DNA from: CALZBJ01 sp945619025
GTDB taxonomy: Bacteria > Pseudomonadota > Gammaproteobacteria > Cardiobacteriales > Wohlfahrtiimonadaceae
Assembly (NCBI GenBank): GCA_945619025.1
Contig: CALZBJ010000017.1
Location: 1 to 39,413, forward strand
Length of the DNA stretch: 39,413 bases
Direction: 5' to 3'
The notes beneath the pieces are model-generated. The model was given only the letters and a program-made list of their open reading frames with translations. It made no database searches and was not told where the DNA came from. The position numbers and the translations under genes are program-made. Below are positions 7,512 through 15,035 of the stretch, piece by piece (the stretch's first letter is position 1; every line of letters starts with the position of its first letter).

Positions 7512-8219
7512 ATGAATGCAGCATTATTACATGAGAATCGCGATTATTTTGAGCTCGTGCGTCAAGTGGTTAAACGCATTGAGCAAGGCGCATTTTTACC
7601 GGGTGAATATCTCCCGAAGGCTGCGGATATTGCCAAAGAGATGGGCGTGGAGACGGAATCGATCGAAACGGTTTTAAACCGATTTGAAGCAGAGAGCATC
7701 ATCTATAAAAAACCAAGCGGTGAATACTTTCTCTCCAATAGCGATCGTGGCCTCTTGATTGCGAAGATTAAAAGCAACATTTTACACGTCCACACCGAGG
7801 ATCTGATTGAGCTCCTTGAGGTGCGTGAAGCGATTGAATCGCGTGCCATTGCGCTTGCCTGTGACCGCCGTACTGAGCATGATTTAAAAGCGATTGAAAC
7901 CGCGCTCAATGCACTTGAGGAGGCGATCGCGAATAAACAAGTGGCGGCCAAGGCCGATATCGCCTTCCATAAAGCGATTATCAAAGCGAGCCATAATCAT
8001 ATGCTGATCAAGATTGCCGATATTTTGTTTGATAGTTTTAAGGAGTCACTCCTTGAGACGCGTACCAAAGTAAGACGTCTTGACCGAGTCGATCACTTTA
8101 TTAACGAACATCGTCAGATGTTTAACCACATTCGAGATCAGCAGAGAGAAGAGGCCGTTTCGCTGATGATGAACCACATTGAGAACACCATTGGTCTCTA
8201 CCGCTCTTTAAAAGAATAA
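7512..8219 (+). CDS. GntR-family transcriptional regulator, FadR/FCD subgroup
   Basis: 235 residues. The N-terminal winged helix (about 10-75) has the GntR pattern ILPGEYLPKAADIAKEMGV with a degenerate final wing. The C-terminal FCD domain starts with DLIELLEVREAIESRAIALA. Candidate metal ligands of the FCD family are present: Asp149 and His153 (ADIAFHK), His200 (NEHRQMF) and His222 (MMNHI). FCD regulators sense small carboxylic acids. The ribosome site AAGGAG is 6 nt before ATG. It lies downstream of the CoA-disulfide reductase gene and may share its transcript. Its target is not evident from position. Confidence 0.88.
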   Translation: MNAALLHENRDYFELVRQVVKRIEQGAFLPGEYLPKAADIAKEMGVETESIETVLNRFEAESIIYKKPSGEYFLSNSDRGLLIAKIKSNILHVHTEDLIELLEVREAIESRAIALACDRRTEHDLKAIETALNALEEAIANKQVAAKADIAFHKAIIKASHNHMLIKIADILFDSFKESLLETRTKVRRLDRVDHFINEHRQMFNHIRDQQREEAVSLMMNHIENTIGLYRSLKE

Positions 8220-8315
8220 CCATCGAAAAGAAGAAGAATAATTAAGAAAAAGAAAAAAGGTGATGGGGGAGAAATAATAATAACAATAACCGATTCAACC
8301 CTTTTATAGAGCACT

Positions 8316-8364
8316 AAAAAACCGCCTTATACCCAGGATATTCCTGAAGCATAAGGCGGTTTTT
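8316..8364. terminator. Bidirectional terminator between gntR and DUF2798 genes
   Basis: AAAAAACCGCCTTAT pairs with ATAAGGCGGTTTTT, flanked by A and T runs so that it works both ways. An inner stem CAGGA/TCCTG extends it. It sits between convergent genes. Confidence 0.88.
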
Positions 8365-8390
8365 CTCATTTTCCCTCTTGGCTAAATCCA

Positions 8391-8681
8391 TTACGCGTTG
8401 GTTTTAGATTTGGGAGGCTGAGGTTTTTCAACGATCATAAAGACCAATTTTTGCGCGATCGGCATAAATACAATCATCGTAGGGTACGCAACCGCCCACG
8501 AAATCATCCACGACACCATCCATTTTGCAAAGAAAATATCGGATCCACCTGCGACGCGCCACGTACTAATGCCGGCGACCACAAATGTCATTAAAAACGT
8601 AAGCACGAGGGGTACGATGAATCGTGCGTATTTTGAGGGGAGTTTGTTACGTTTAACGGGTGTTTCGGTCGATTGAGTCAT
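8391..8681 (-). CDS. DUF2798 small membrane protein
   Basis: 96 residues with two hydrophobic helices: FIVPLVLTFLMTFVVAGISTW (about 21-41) and WMVSWMISWAVAYPTMIVFM (about 54-73). They are followed by PIAQKLV, the usual DUF2798 pattern of a W-x-x-SW-x-x-(A/P)(Y/F)P segment before a positively charged tail. The tails are cytoplasmic by charge. The family has no established function. The ribosome site is GAGG 7 nt before ATG. Confidence 0.8.
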   Translation of the reverse strand: MTQSTETPVKRNKLPSKYARFIVPLVLTFLMTFVVAGISTWRVAGGSDIFFAKWMVSWMISWAVAYPTMIVFMPIAQKLVFMIVEKPQPPKSKTNA

Positions 8682-8718
8682 ATTAATACCTCACTTATCT
8701 CAAGATCATTGAAGGAAT

Positions 8719-8748
8719 ACTGTAGCATAGTTTTTACTCATTCTACAA
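8719..8748 (-). promoter_or_regulatory. Promoter of the DUF2798 gene
   Basis: On the minus strand there is TTGTAG, an 18-bp spacer and TACAGT, about 40 nt before the start codon. Confidence 0.45.
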
Positions 8749-8772
8749 TTTTATATATTAAAAAGATGCCCC

Positions 8773-9396
8773 TTATCGGATCACAATCACAATGCCCACC
8801 ATCACTAAAAAGTAGGCGAGATAGAGCGCAGACAGCACCATGCAAAAAAGCGCCAACGGTAGATTTCCCCGCGTCACCGGCGCGCCAAACGGATTGACGT
8901 ATTTCACCCCTTCATTGACCAGTAGCAAAAACATCATCACCCCGAGCGCAATGCCAAACGCGATGGGATGAATCCAATAAAGAAGCGGCAATAAAATGAG
9001 ATACCCGCCGGTAATATTAAAATCATGTAGGCGAAGCGCCATAAACCGAATGGTAAAAATACTACTAAAAAGGATTAATCCCGCGACCACCACGAGCATT
9101 ATGCCACTCTCACCCCGAACCATCTCCGTCCAGAGCGTGCCTTCGTTAATCTCATAGCCTACATAGCGAAAAATGGTATACGCCAAAAAAGGAAGCATCG
9201 AAAAAAATGCCCCAATCAAAAATTGTAAGCGCCCAATTCGCCCCTTAAAACTTAAACTAAAATAGCTTGGATGCGCGGTTGTATCGCTATATTCCCGCGT
9301 TACCTCTTCCCGATAAAGGCCGGTGAGTTTCGCTTTGACCTCACGAATCTCCGCCTCATCCACCTCAATTTCATTCCATTCCTGCTCATCACGCAT
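8773..9396 (-). CDS. DUF805 family membrane protein
   Basis: 207 residues. A charged N-terminal segment of about 45 residues is followed by the DUF805 signature SFKGRIGRLQFLIGAFF at about 49-65. Four hydrophobic helices follow, with RLHDFNITGGYLILLPLLY (the family's R-x-H-D motif) at about 121-139. Such proteins (E. coli YhaH/YhaI type) are inner-membrane proteins without an assigned function. The ribosome site AGGAG lies 7 nt before ATG. A set of four 11-bp tandem repeats lies 44-87 nt upstream of the start. Confidence 0.85.
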   Translation of the reverse strand: MRDEQEWNEIEVDEAEIREVKAKLTGLYREEVTREYSDTTAHPSYFSLSFKGRIGRLQFLIGAFFSMLPFLAYTIFRYVGYEINEGTLWTEMVRGESGIMLVVVAGLILFSSIFTIRFMALRLHDFNITGGYLILLPLLYWIHPIAFGIALGVMMFLLLVNEGVKYVNPFGAPVTRGNLPLALFCMVLSALYLAYFLVMVGIVIVIR

Positions 9397-9439
9397 CGAT
9401 GCACTCCTTTTTCATCATTTTTAGCCAGTTTTTTGTCCG

Positions 9440-9483
9440 TTTCTCGTAAATTTCTCGTGAATTTATCGTGAATTATTGGTAAA
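9440..9483 (-). repeat. Four 11-bp tandem repeats upstream of the DUF805 gene
   Basis: Plus-strand units are TTTCTCGTAAA (9440-9450), TTTCTCGTGAA (9451-9461), TTTATCGTGAA (9462-9472) and TTATTGGTAAA (9473-9483, degenerate). The period is exactly 11 bp, about one helical turn. This spacing is typical of direct-repeat sites for PhoB/OmpR-type response regulators. It is also compatible with a simple repeat slip. Confidence 0.6.
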
Positions 9484-9542
9484 TTTTACTCAATTTAGAC
9501 CCCATGCGGGTAATTATACCGAGCTTTAACGCAAGTTTCCGC

Positions 9543-10187
9543 TTAGGCTTGATTTAAAAAGAAACTTTTAAATTCTTGATAGAGAAAGTAGATCGCAAAG
9601 CCTGAAAAGATCCCCCCGGCCACCCCATCGATCACGCGCATCACTTTTTTATACGCCCGCTTCATCGCTGGAAGGGAAAACACAAGAATTACAATGCAAA
9701 ACCAGATCAGCGTTTCAATTGCCACCACCGCAAAGATCGCAAGTTTCGTCTCGGTGTCCATGCCATCACTGACAAACATCGAAAAAACGCTGGCAAAATA
9801 GGCGATCGCTTTGGGATTAGCGAGATTGGTCAAGAGCCCTTTTAAAAAGAGATGTTGCCCCGCTTCCGGTAAAAAACTCACCTCTTCCGCGCCCACCTGT
9901 TTAGAAAAGGCCGAACGGAGTAACTGCACCGCAAGATAACTCAGATAGAGCGCCCCAAGAATCACAATAATGTGGCGTAGCCAGACAAATTTTTCGAGGA
10001 CAAAATGGAGCCCAAGCAGCGCAAGCCCTGCCCAAATCATCACTCCAACGGTAATTCCGAGCACCGCTTTAAAGCTCTCCTTACGCGAAAATCGGGCCGC
10101 CGTCTGCGAGATAAAGAAAAAGTCAGGCCCGGGCGTAATGAGCGCCATTAAATGAATCCCGATAATGCTGAGTAAAATTGCAAACAT
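9543..10187 (-). CDS. rhtC: RhtC-like threonine exporter (LysE/RhtB family)
   Basis: 214 residues from the ATG at 10187 (MFAILLSIIGIH), chosen because AGGAG lies 4 nt before it. A frame extending to 10217 has no ribosome site. About six membrane helices are present. Identity with E. coli RhtC is obvious: LITPGPDFFFISQTA, SRKESFKAVLGITVGVMIWAG, ALLGLH, FLKGLLTNLANPKAIAYFASVFS and IDGVAGGIFSGF. RhtC exports threonine through the inner membrane. The GPDFF and NLANPKA motifs of the RhtB family are intact. It is transcribed divergently from pdxS. Confidence 0.92.
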   Translation of the reverse strand: MFAILLSIIGIHLMALITPGPDFFFISQTAARFSRKESFKAVLGITVGVMIWAGLALLGLHFVLEKFVWLRHIIVILGALYLSYLAVQLLRSAFSKQVGAEEVSFLPEAGQHLFLKGLLTNLANPKAIAYFASVFSMFVSDGMDTETKLAIFAVVAIETLIWFCIVILVFSLPAMKRAYKKVMRVIDGVAGGIFSGFAIYFLYQEFKSFFLNQA

Positions 10188-10304
10188 AGCTCTCCTTATT
10201 GATGCGTTCCATGTCAAATTATTTAAGGCGATTATAGTGTAAAGGAAATGAGGATTTCATCCGATAATATTTACCCTTCTTTCCACCGCGATTACCCATC
10301 AATC

Positions 10305-10327
10305 TTATCCACATTTCCTGTGGATAA
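10305..10327. promoter_or_regulatory. Inverted pair of perfect DnaA boxes
   Basis: TTATCCACA (10305-10313) and TGTGGATAA (10319-10327) both match the DnaA consensus TTATNCACA. They face each other around a 5-nt centre (TTTCC). A weaker box, TACGGATAA, follows at 10331. Whether DnaA binds is inference, and the palindrome could also be another regulator's site. Confidence 0.55.
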
Positions 10328-10400
10328 CTCTACGGATAACGCTCGAATAAACTAAACTATGCAATTTTTCACTCTTTTTAACAATTTCAAAGCCTCGCAA

Positions 10401-10429
10401 TTGACGCTATACCATAGATCTTTTACTAT
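10401..10429 (+). promoter_or_regulatory. pdxS promoter
   Basis: TTGACG (-35), a 17-bp spacer and TACTAT (-10), about 75 nt before the pdxS start. Confidence 0.6.
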
Positions 10430-10502
10430 GATGAGTGGTTTTTGATTTTATTGAGCAATATCGCTCTTTCTTTCATTCGATTACAGAGGAAAATAAAAAC
10501 AG

Positions 10503-11357
10503 ATGGCTGATTCAATTATCAAAAATGGCGGCGTGATCATGGACGTGATCAATGCGGAACAGGCTAAAATCGCTCAAGATGCCGGCGCAGTAGCAGTCAT
10601 GGCGTTAGAGCGCGTTCCTTCAGACATTCGTAAAGCGGGCGGCGTTGCTCGTATGGCGGATCCGCGCATTATTGAAGAAGTACTAGGTGCAGTATCGATT
10701 CCCGTGATGGCTAAAGCTCGTATCGGCCATATTGTTGAAGCGCGCGTTCTTGAATCGATGGGCGTTCACTATCTTGACGAAAGTGAAGTGTTAACCCCAG
10801 CGGATGAAGAGTTCCACCTCTTAAAAAGCGATTTTAAAGTCCCATTTGTATGCGGATGTCGCGATCTTGGAGAAGCGGCTCGCCGTTTAGGTGAAGGTGC
10901 AAAAATGCTCCGCACCAAAGGTGAACCTGGAACCGGAAACATCGTCGAAGCGGTACGTCATATGCGTAAAGTGAACGCGCAAGTGCGTAAACTTCTCCAT
11001 ATGAATAACGATGAAATCATGACCTACGCAAAAGATCTTGGCGCACCGTACGAAGTACTGTTACAGATCAAAGCGCACGGCCGTCTACCGGTAGCAAACT
11101 TCGCAGCAGGCGGCGTTGCAACTCCTGCAGACGCAGCTCTTATGATGGAATTAGGCGCAGATGGCGTATTCGTTGGATCAGGTATTTTCAAATCCGAAAA
11201 CCCTGAAAAATTCGCACGTGCCATCGTTAAAGCCACCGAAAACTATCAAGACTACGCACTCATCGCTGAACTCTCAAAAGATTTAGGCGAGCCCATGCGC
11301 GGTTTAGAAATCAGCAAATTAAGCCCAGAAGAGCGCATGCAAGAGCGCGGCTGGTAA
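10503..11357 (+). CDS. pdxS: PdxS, synthase subunit of pyridoxal 5'-phosphate synthase
   Basis: 284 residues, about ten shorter at the N terminus than most PdxS proteins. PdxS condenses ribose 5-phosphate, glyceraldehyde 3-phosphate and ammonia to PLP as a dodecamer in the cytoplasm. Catalytic residues are present: Asp14 (VIMDVI), Lys71 (VMAKARIGH) and Lys139 (RTKGEPGTG), equivalent to Asp24, Lys81 and Lys149 of the Bacillus enzyme. The phosphate-binding GADGVFVGSGIF is near the C terminus. The glutaminase partner PdxT normally follows, but here a terminator and an opposing gene come next, so pdxT is absent from this position. Most gammaproteobacteria instead use the PdxA/PdxJ route. The start has only a weak AGAGGAAAA ribosome site. 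Confidence 0.96.
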   Translation: MADSIIKNGGVIMDVINAEQAKIAQDAGAVAVMALERVPSDIRKAGGVARMADPRIIEEVLGAVSIPVMAKARIGHIVEARVLESMGVHYLDESEVLTPADEEFHLLKSDFKVPFVCGCRDLGEAARRLGEGAKMLRTKGEPGTGNIVEAVRHMRKVNAQVRKLLHMNNDEIMTYAKDLGAPYEVLLQIKAHGRLPVANFAAGGVATPADAALMMELGADGVFVGSGIFKSENPEKFARAIVKATENYQDYALIAELSKDLGEPMRGLEISKLSPEERMQERGW

Positions 11358-11379
11358 TCAATTAACGATTTCTGCGATA

Positions 11380-11413
11380 AAAAGCCATCTTCTAAATTAA
11401 GGAGATGGCTTTT
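11380..11413 (+). terminator. pdxS terminator
   Basis: AAAAGCCATCT pairs with AGATGGCTTTT around a 12-nt loop, 22 nt after the pdxS stop. The flanking A and T runs also allow it to act on the opposing GDPD-like gene. Confidence 0.8.
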
Positions 11414-11450
11414 GTGTGTGACTTATATATGGAGAATGTCAGAATTTATT

Positions 11451-12347
11451 TTATGGCAACAATTCATTAAATTTCCCCAAATCAATAAAATCAGTCATAT
11501 ATCCATATGGGCGTACTTGCTCTCTTTCTAATAAATCTTGCTCTACATAATAGAGATTGTTAACTGTATGGATATAAGTCTTAACTTTATTCCTATTCAA
11601 CTCTTTTAAAAAGTTTTGATTAGCTCTTTTTTTGTGAACAACCAAGAGATTTATCCCAGACTTTTCTAAAAACTGAATGACTGCCTCTTCTGAATACTCT
11701 TCATTAGGAATTTTATATACGGTATAAATCATAGACTTAAAATCATATAGTGCCATTAAATCATCTAACATCCATTCGTGATAAATCTGCGGAATAATTC
11801 TATCCAAAACTTGAGGGTTATGATTCGCTGCTTCTATAATCAATTTATACTTTTTATCTACTAGATCCCTACTCGATTTTGTTATATCGATAATTAAAAA
11901 TACATCTTCATACTTTTCCATCAAGGCCATAACATCATAGATATCTATCGGCGTATAGAGGCCATATAGTGGAGTTTGCATGAAATCATCATAATTTGCT
12001 GACTCTTCATCATAAATAATAAGATCTTGCTTAATATGCTTATTAGTCTTATCACTCCAACCATGCCGAGCAACCAATTTCTCATCAGAAGTTAACGTGA
12101 AATCCACCTCAAAAACTCGATACCCCTTATCATAATTGTACTGAAATGCCTCTAAGCTATTTGTGTATCTATGCCCATTTATTCCCCCTAAAGCATGTGC
12201 AATAAGTCGATTATCTTTCGTCCATATATCTGTAAACGAATACTCTGGCTCAACCTCTTCTTTAAAATAAAGAGTAGCGGCTAATACGACACCGAATAAC
12301 AGAAATAACCACATTAGCACCTTCATAACTCGTAACATTTTAACCAC
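11451..12347 (-). CDS. Membrane-anchored glycerophosphodiester phosphodiesterase-like protein
   Basis: 298 residues from a GTG at 12347 that overlaps the mrr stop (TAGTG). ATG codons at 12338 and 12326 are alternatives. One N-terminal membrane helix (about 9-27) is followed by an extracytoplasmic GDPD/PI-PLC-like TIM barrel: LIAHALGG (His51), TNSLEAF, FEVDFTLTSD (Glu80, Asp82) and VARHGW (His95). These are the usual two catalytic histidines and the metal-binding E-x-D. The usual HRG is HAL and the usual HD is HG. The substrate is unknown. The gene is strikingly AT-rich with AT-ending codons compared with its neighbours, which suggests acquisition by transfer. Confidence 0.75.
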   Translation of the reverse strand: MVKMLRVMKVLMWLFLLFGVVLAATLYFKEEVEPEYSFTDIWTKDNRLIAHALGGINGHRYTNSLEAFQYNYDKGYRVFEVDFTLTSDEKLVARHGWSDKTNKHIKQDLIIYDEESANYDDFMQTPLYGLYTPIDIYDVMALMEKYEDVFLIIDITKSSRDLVDKKYKLIIEAANHNPQVLDRIIPQIYHEWMLDDLMALYDFKSMIYTVYKIPNEEYSEEAVIQFLEKSGINLLVVHKKRANQNFLKELNRNKVKTYIHTVNNLYYVEQDLLEREQVRPYGYMTDFIDLGKFNELLP

Positions 12348-13276
12348 TAATCAAAATAATCAGAATCGATTGCGGGAAGTTTAATCGAGCGCGAACTCAC
12401 GCCAACCTCGGCATCCATCATTAAATAAACAAGTTGCACCCCATCGATTAACACCACGCCCTCCACCGATTGTGCAAATTCAATTGCCTGTTTTGAGTAA
12501 GATGAGGTCGTAATAAACACGCCCCGTTTTGCTTTTTGCCCCGCAAGCGCCCCATAAAAGGCTTGGATCTCAGGCCGTCCCACCGTATCTTGCCAGCGTT
12601 TCGCTTGAACATACACCTTTTCAAGCCCTAAACGATCGAGCGAAATAATCCCATCGATGCCACCATCATGAGAGCCGCCCACTCGCTGAATCGAGGCGCG
12701 GTTTAAGCCATATCCAAGCTTATGCAGCAGATCAAGCACAATCAGTTCAAAACGTTGGGGTGAAACCTCTTTTAAAATGGTCAGCAATTCACTTGCTACC
12801 GCCTCTTTAATGGTGCGAACGGCCTCTTCTAAACGATCATCGGGGCTTTCCACACTGAGCGATTCACCGCGATCCGTTTGAGTACTCGCATAATTAAGCG
12901 GAGATACATCCGCGCCTTCCGCATCGGTTAATTGAACCTCTAAAAAATCAAACGCCAGATGGCGACGCGTCTCTTCACTTAATGGAAACCTGTGCGTCTT
13001 TACCCAATCCCGCCCCTTTTCCGTTAAGCACCATACGCCGCGTGATATACTCTCCGATAAACCGGCGCGTTTTAAGCGATCATGCGCCCATCCCGAACGA
13101 TTTTTATAGATCGCTTGCCCACTTGAGACCGTCTCTAAACGCGCATCATGGCTCAAATCTAAATAGTCCGCTGCCGCCTCATGCACCTCGCGCGCAGGCA
13201 GACCTTCGGGACAGTTTGCCAACACCTGTAAAACGGGCTCGATAAAAAAATCATACGATGGGACATTGTCTTTCAT
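12347..13276 (-). CDS. mrr: Mrr-type restriction endonuclease
   Basis: 309 residues from the ATG at 13276, which has a GGA 7 nt before it and aligns with the start of E. coli Mrr; an ATG at 13288 is an alternative. The N-terminal winged-helix domain (about 5-100) matches E. coli Mrr (YDFFIEPVLQVLA, REVHEAAADYL, YKNRSGWAHDRLKRAGL). The C-terminal Mrr_cat nuclease domain carries GGSHDGGIDGIISLD (catalytic Asp about 208) and VYVQAKRWQ (Gln224-x-Lys226), then GRPEIQAFYGALAGQKAKRGVF split over about 230-252. Mrr is a type IV enzyme cutting modified DNA, and in E. coli it also responds to foreign methyltransferases and high pressure. It ends overlapping the GDPD-like gene. Confidence 0.95.
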   Translation of the reverse strand: MKDNVPSYDFFIEPVLQVLANCPEGLPAREVHEAAADYLDLSHDARLETVSSGQAIYKNRSGWAHDRLKRAGLSESISRGVWCLTEKGRDWVKTHRFPLSEETRRHLAFDFLEVQLTDAEGADVSPLNYASTQTDRGESLSVESPDDRLEEAVRTIKEAVASELLTILKEVSPQRFELIVLDLLHKLGYGLNRASIQRVGGSHDGGIDGIISLDRLGLEKVYVQAKRWQDTVGRPEIQAFYGALAGQKAKRGVFITTSSYSKQAIEFAQSVEGVVLIDGVQLVYLMMDAEVGVSSRSIKLPAIDSDYFD

Positions 13277-13428
13277 ACTCAATTCCATAGTTTTAAATCA
13301 ATATGCTTCATCATAAATGAACGCGCATTTAAAAACGAATTAAAATCCCTTCACAATGACCGCTGTTCTCGTTAAAGTGGAGAATCAATCTTAATCGGAA
13401 ATGGATAGCACACAGCAAAGGATCGGCC

Positions 13429-14337
13429 ATGCAACTGGATTTAAATGATCTCTATTATTTTGTAAAGTCGGTGGAACATGGCGGATTTTCCGCGGCGGAG
13501 CGGGCGTTGGGGATTCCGAAATCACGGCTCAGTCGGCGGATTTCAACCTTGGAAGAAACCCTTGGCGTTCAGCTAATTCAGCGCTCGACCCGTCAGTTCC
13601 GTTTGACCGATCTCGGAGAGACCTATTTTACCCACTGTAAGGCGATGCTGATTGAGGCAGAAGCGGCGCAAGAGGCGATTGATCTCGCGCGAAGTGAGCC
13701 GAAAGGCGTAATCAAAATTTCCTGCCCACGTGCTCTCTTGCAAACCCATGTGAGCGATATGCTCGCGCGTTTTATGCTCCTTCATCCGAAAATCACGATC
13801 CAACTGCTTTCGACCAATCGAGCCGTGGATCTTATTGGTGAAGGGATCGATATTGCGCTTCGCGTTCGTTCAAATATTGAAGATAGCGAGCTCGTGATGC
13901 GTCAGCTCGGAACCCGTACTAAAGCCCTCTTTGCAAGCCCTCTCTTAATCGATGCGATGCAGGGAACGCCCGACAGTTTAGAAGCGCTTTCAGCGTGGCC
14001 CCTTCTTGCCCATAGCTCGCAACCGACTGGGCATTCTTGGACATTTCTCAATAAAAAGGGCGATGAGTTTTGTTTTCCCATCACCCCGCGGTATATGACG
14101 ACCGATATGGATGCGCTAAAACAGGCAGCCCTTGCGGGCATTGGCGTGATTCATTTCCCGCATATGTTGCTTAAAAATGAGGTGGCCCGCGGTGAGCTGG
14201 TTAAATTATTGCCCGAACTCACCACTACCCCTGAAATTATCCATGCCGTTTTTCCGTCCCGGCGTGGATTACTCCCGTCGGTGCGTGCGCTGATTGATTT
14301 TCTCGTTGCCGAGTTTGAAACAATTTGTGAGGAATAA
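13429..14337 (+). CDS. LysR-family transcriptional regulator
   Basis: 302 residues. The N-terminal winged helix at 1-65 is typical: LNDLYYFVKSVEHGGFSAAE, then IPKSRLSRRISTLEETLGVQLI and RSTRQFRLTDLGE. An effector domain of about 205 residues follows, starting KGVIKISCPRALLQ, of the CrgA-like group where the protein ends soon after a second lobe. The ribosome site AAGGA is 7 nt before ATG. It converges on tpx with only 6 nt between stop codons. Its target may be the gene divergent to it (mrr), but nothing in the sequence proves this. Confidence 0.9.
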   Translation: MQLDLNDLYYFVKSVEHGGFSAAERALGIPKSRLSRRISTLEETLGVQLIQRSTRQFRLTDLGETYFTHCKAMLIEAEAAQEAIDLARSEPKGVIKISCPRALLQTHVSDMLARFMLLHPKITIQLLSTNRAVDLIGEGIDIALRVRSNIEDSELVMRQLGTRTKALFASPLLIDAMQGTPDSLEALSAWPLLAHSSQPTGHSWTFLNKKGDEFCFPITPRYMTTDMDALKQAALAGIGVIHFPHMLLKNEVARGELVKLLPELTTTPEIIHAVFPSRRGLLPSVRALIDFLVAEFETICEE

Positions 14338-14343
14338 TCGCCC

Positions 14344-14868
14344 TTAAATTAACGCTTTTGCGACGTTGAGCGCCGCGTCATAATCGGGGTGATTCGTCAC
14401 TTCCGCAACATACTCAATATGTTTAACGGTATTATCGCCATCGAGCACCACAATCCCCCGGCTTAACAGACGTAATTCCTCAATGACAAAGCCATATTTC
14501 AAGCCAAAATCAAGGTCGCGATGATCAGACAGTGTCAACAGATGGTCAATATTTTTCGCACCACAGAATCGGCCTTGCGCAAAGGGAAGGTCCACCGAAA
14601 GCGTGATGACAACGGTATTGTTAAGCGTTTCAGCTTCTTTATTAAAGCGAACGGTTTGCAATTCACACACGCCCGTATCGAGCGATGGCACCACCGAGAT
14701 AATCTTCACCTTATCGCCCGCTTCATGGAGTGAATACGGGGTGAGATCCTGCTTAAGTGCAGTAAAATCCGGCGCCTTCTCGCCCACCGTTAATGCATGG
14801 CCTAATAGGGTAACGGGATTGCCCGCCATGGTGATTCCTTTGCGGCGTTCATCAGTTTTCTGAGTCAT
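14344..14868 (-). CDS. tpx: Thiol peroxidase Tpx
   Basis: 174 residues from the ATG at 14868 (MTQKTDER), preceded by AGGAG at 5 nt. The open frame continues upstream without a start signal. It is an atypical 2-Cys peroxiredoxin: peroxidatic Cys68 in PSLDTGVCELQT with the Thr at -3 position, and resolving Cys102 in DLPFAQGRFCGAKN. It reduces peroxides, alkyl hydroperoxides preferred, using thioredoxin. Compared with E. coli Tpx it has a short N-terminal addition of about seven residues. It has no signal peptide, although Tpx is often recovered from the periplasm. A terminator of the upstream yceI gene separates the two. Confidence 0.95.
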   Translation of the reverse strand: MTQKTDERRKGITMAGNPVTLLGHALTVGEKAPDFTALKQDLTPYSLHEAGDKVKIISVVPSLDTGVCELQTVRFNKEAETLNNTVVITLSVDLPFAQGRFCGAKNIDHLLTLSDHRDLDFGLKYGFVIEELRLLSRGIVVLDGDNTVKHIEYVAEVTNHPDYDAALNVAKALI

Positions 14869-14959
14869 AAAAGCTCCTTTATCGTTTAAGGGTCCAGTTA
14901 AATTATTATTGTTCTTTTTTCTCGGGATAAACTCGATATTTCTCATTACTATAGCGCAT

Positions 14960-15000
14960 AAAAAAGCGGATGATAGGTTTATCACACCCCAATCATCCGC
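14960..15000 (-). terminator. Terminator of the yceI-family gene
   Basis: On the minus strand, GCGGATGAT pairs with ATCATCCGC and is followed by six T, 36 nt after the yceI stop. Confidence 0.85.
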
Positions 15001-15035
15001 CAAATATTGGCCTATAACATACCGGTTATCGGCGT

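Larger units (their letters stand above)
10188..10502. other. 315-nt divergent control region between rhtC and pdxS
   Basis: AT-rich and without a credible gene. It holds the inverted DnaA-box pair (10305-10327), a weaker third box TACGGATAA (10331-10339), and a good pdxS promoter (10401-10429). The rhtC promoter could not be pinned down. Confidence 0.6.

Noticed and set aside
11024..11236. Antisense frame in pdxS
   Set aside because: pdxS is a clear, highly conserved gene on the other strand; the antisense frame is a codon-bias shadow.
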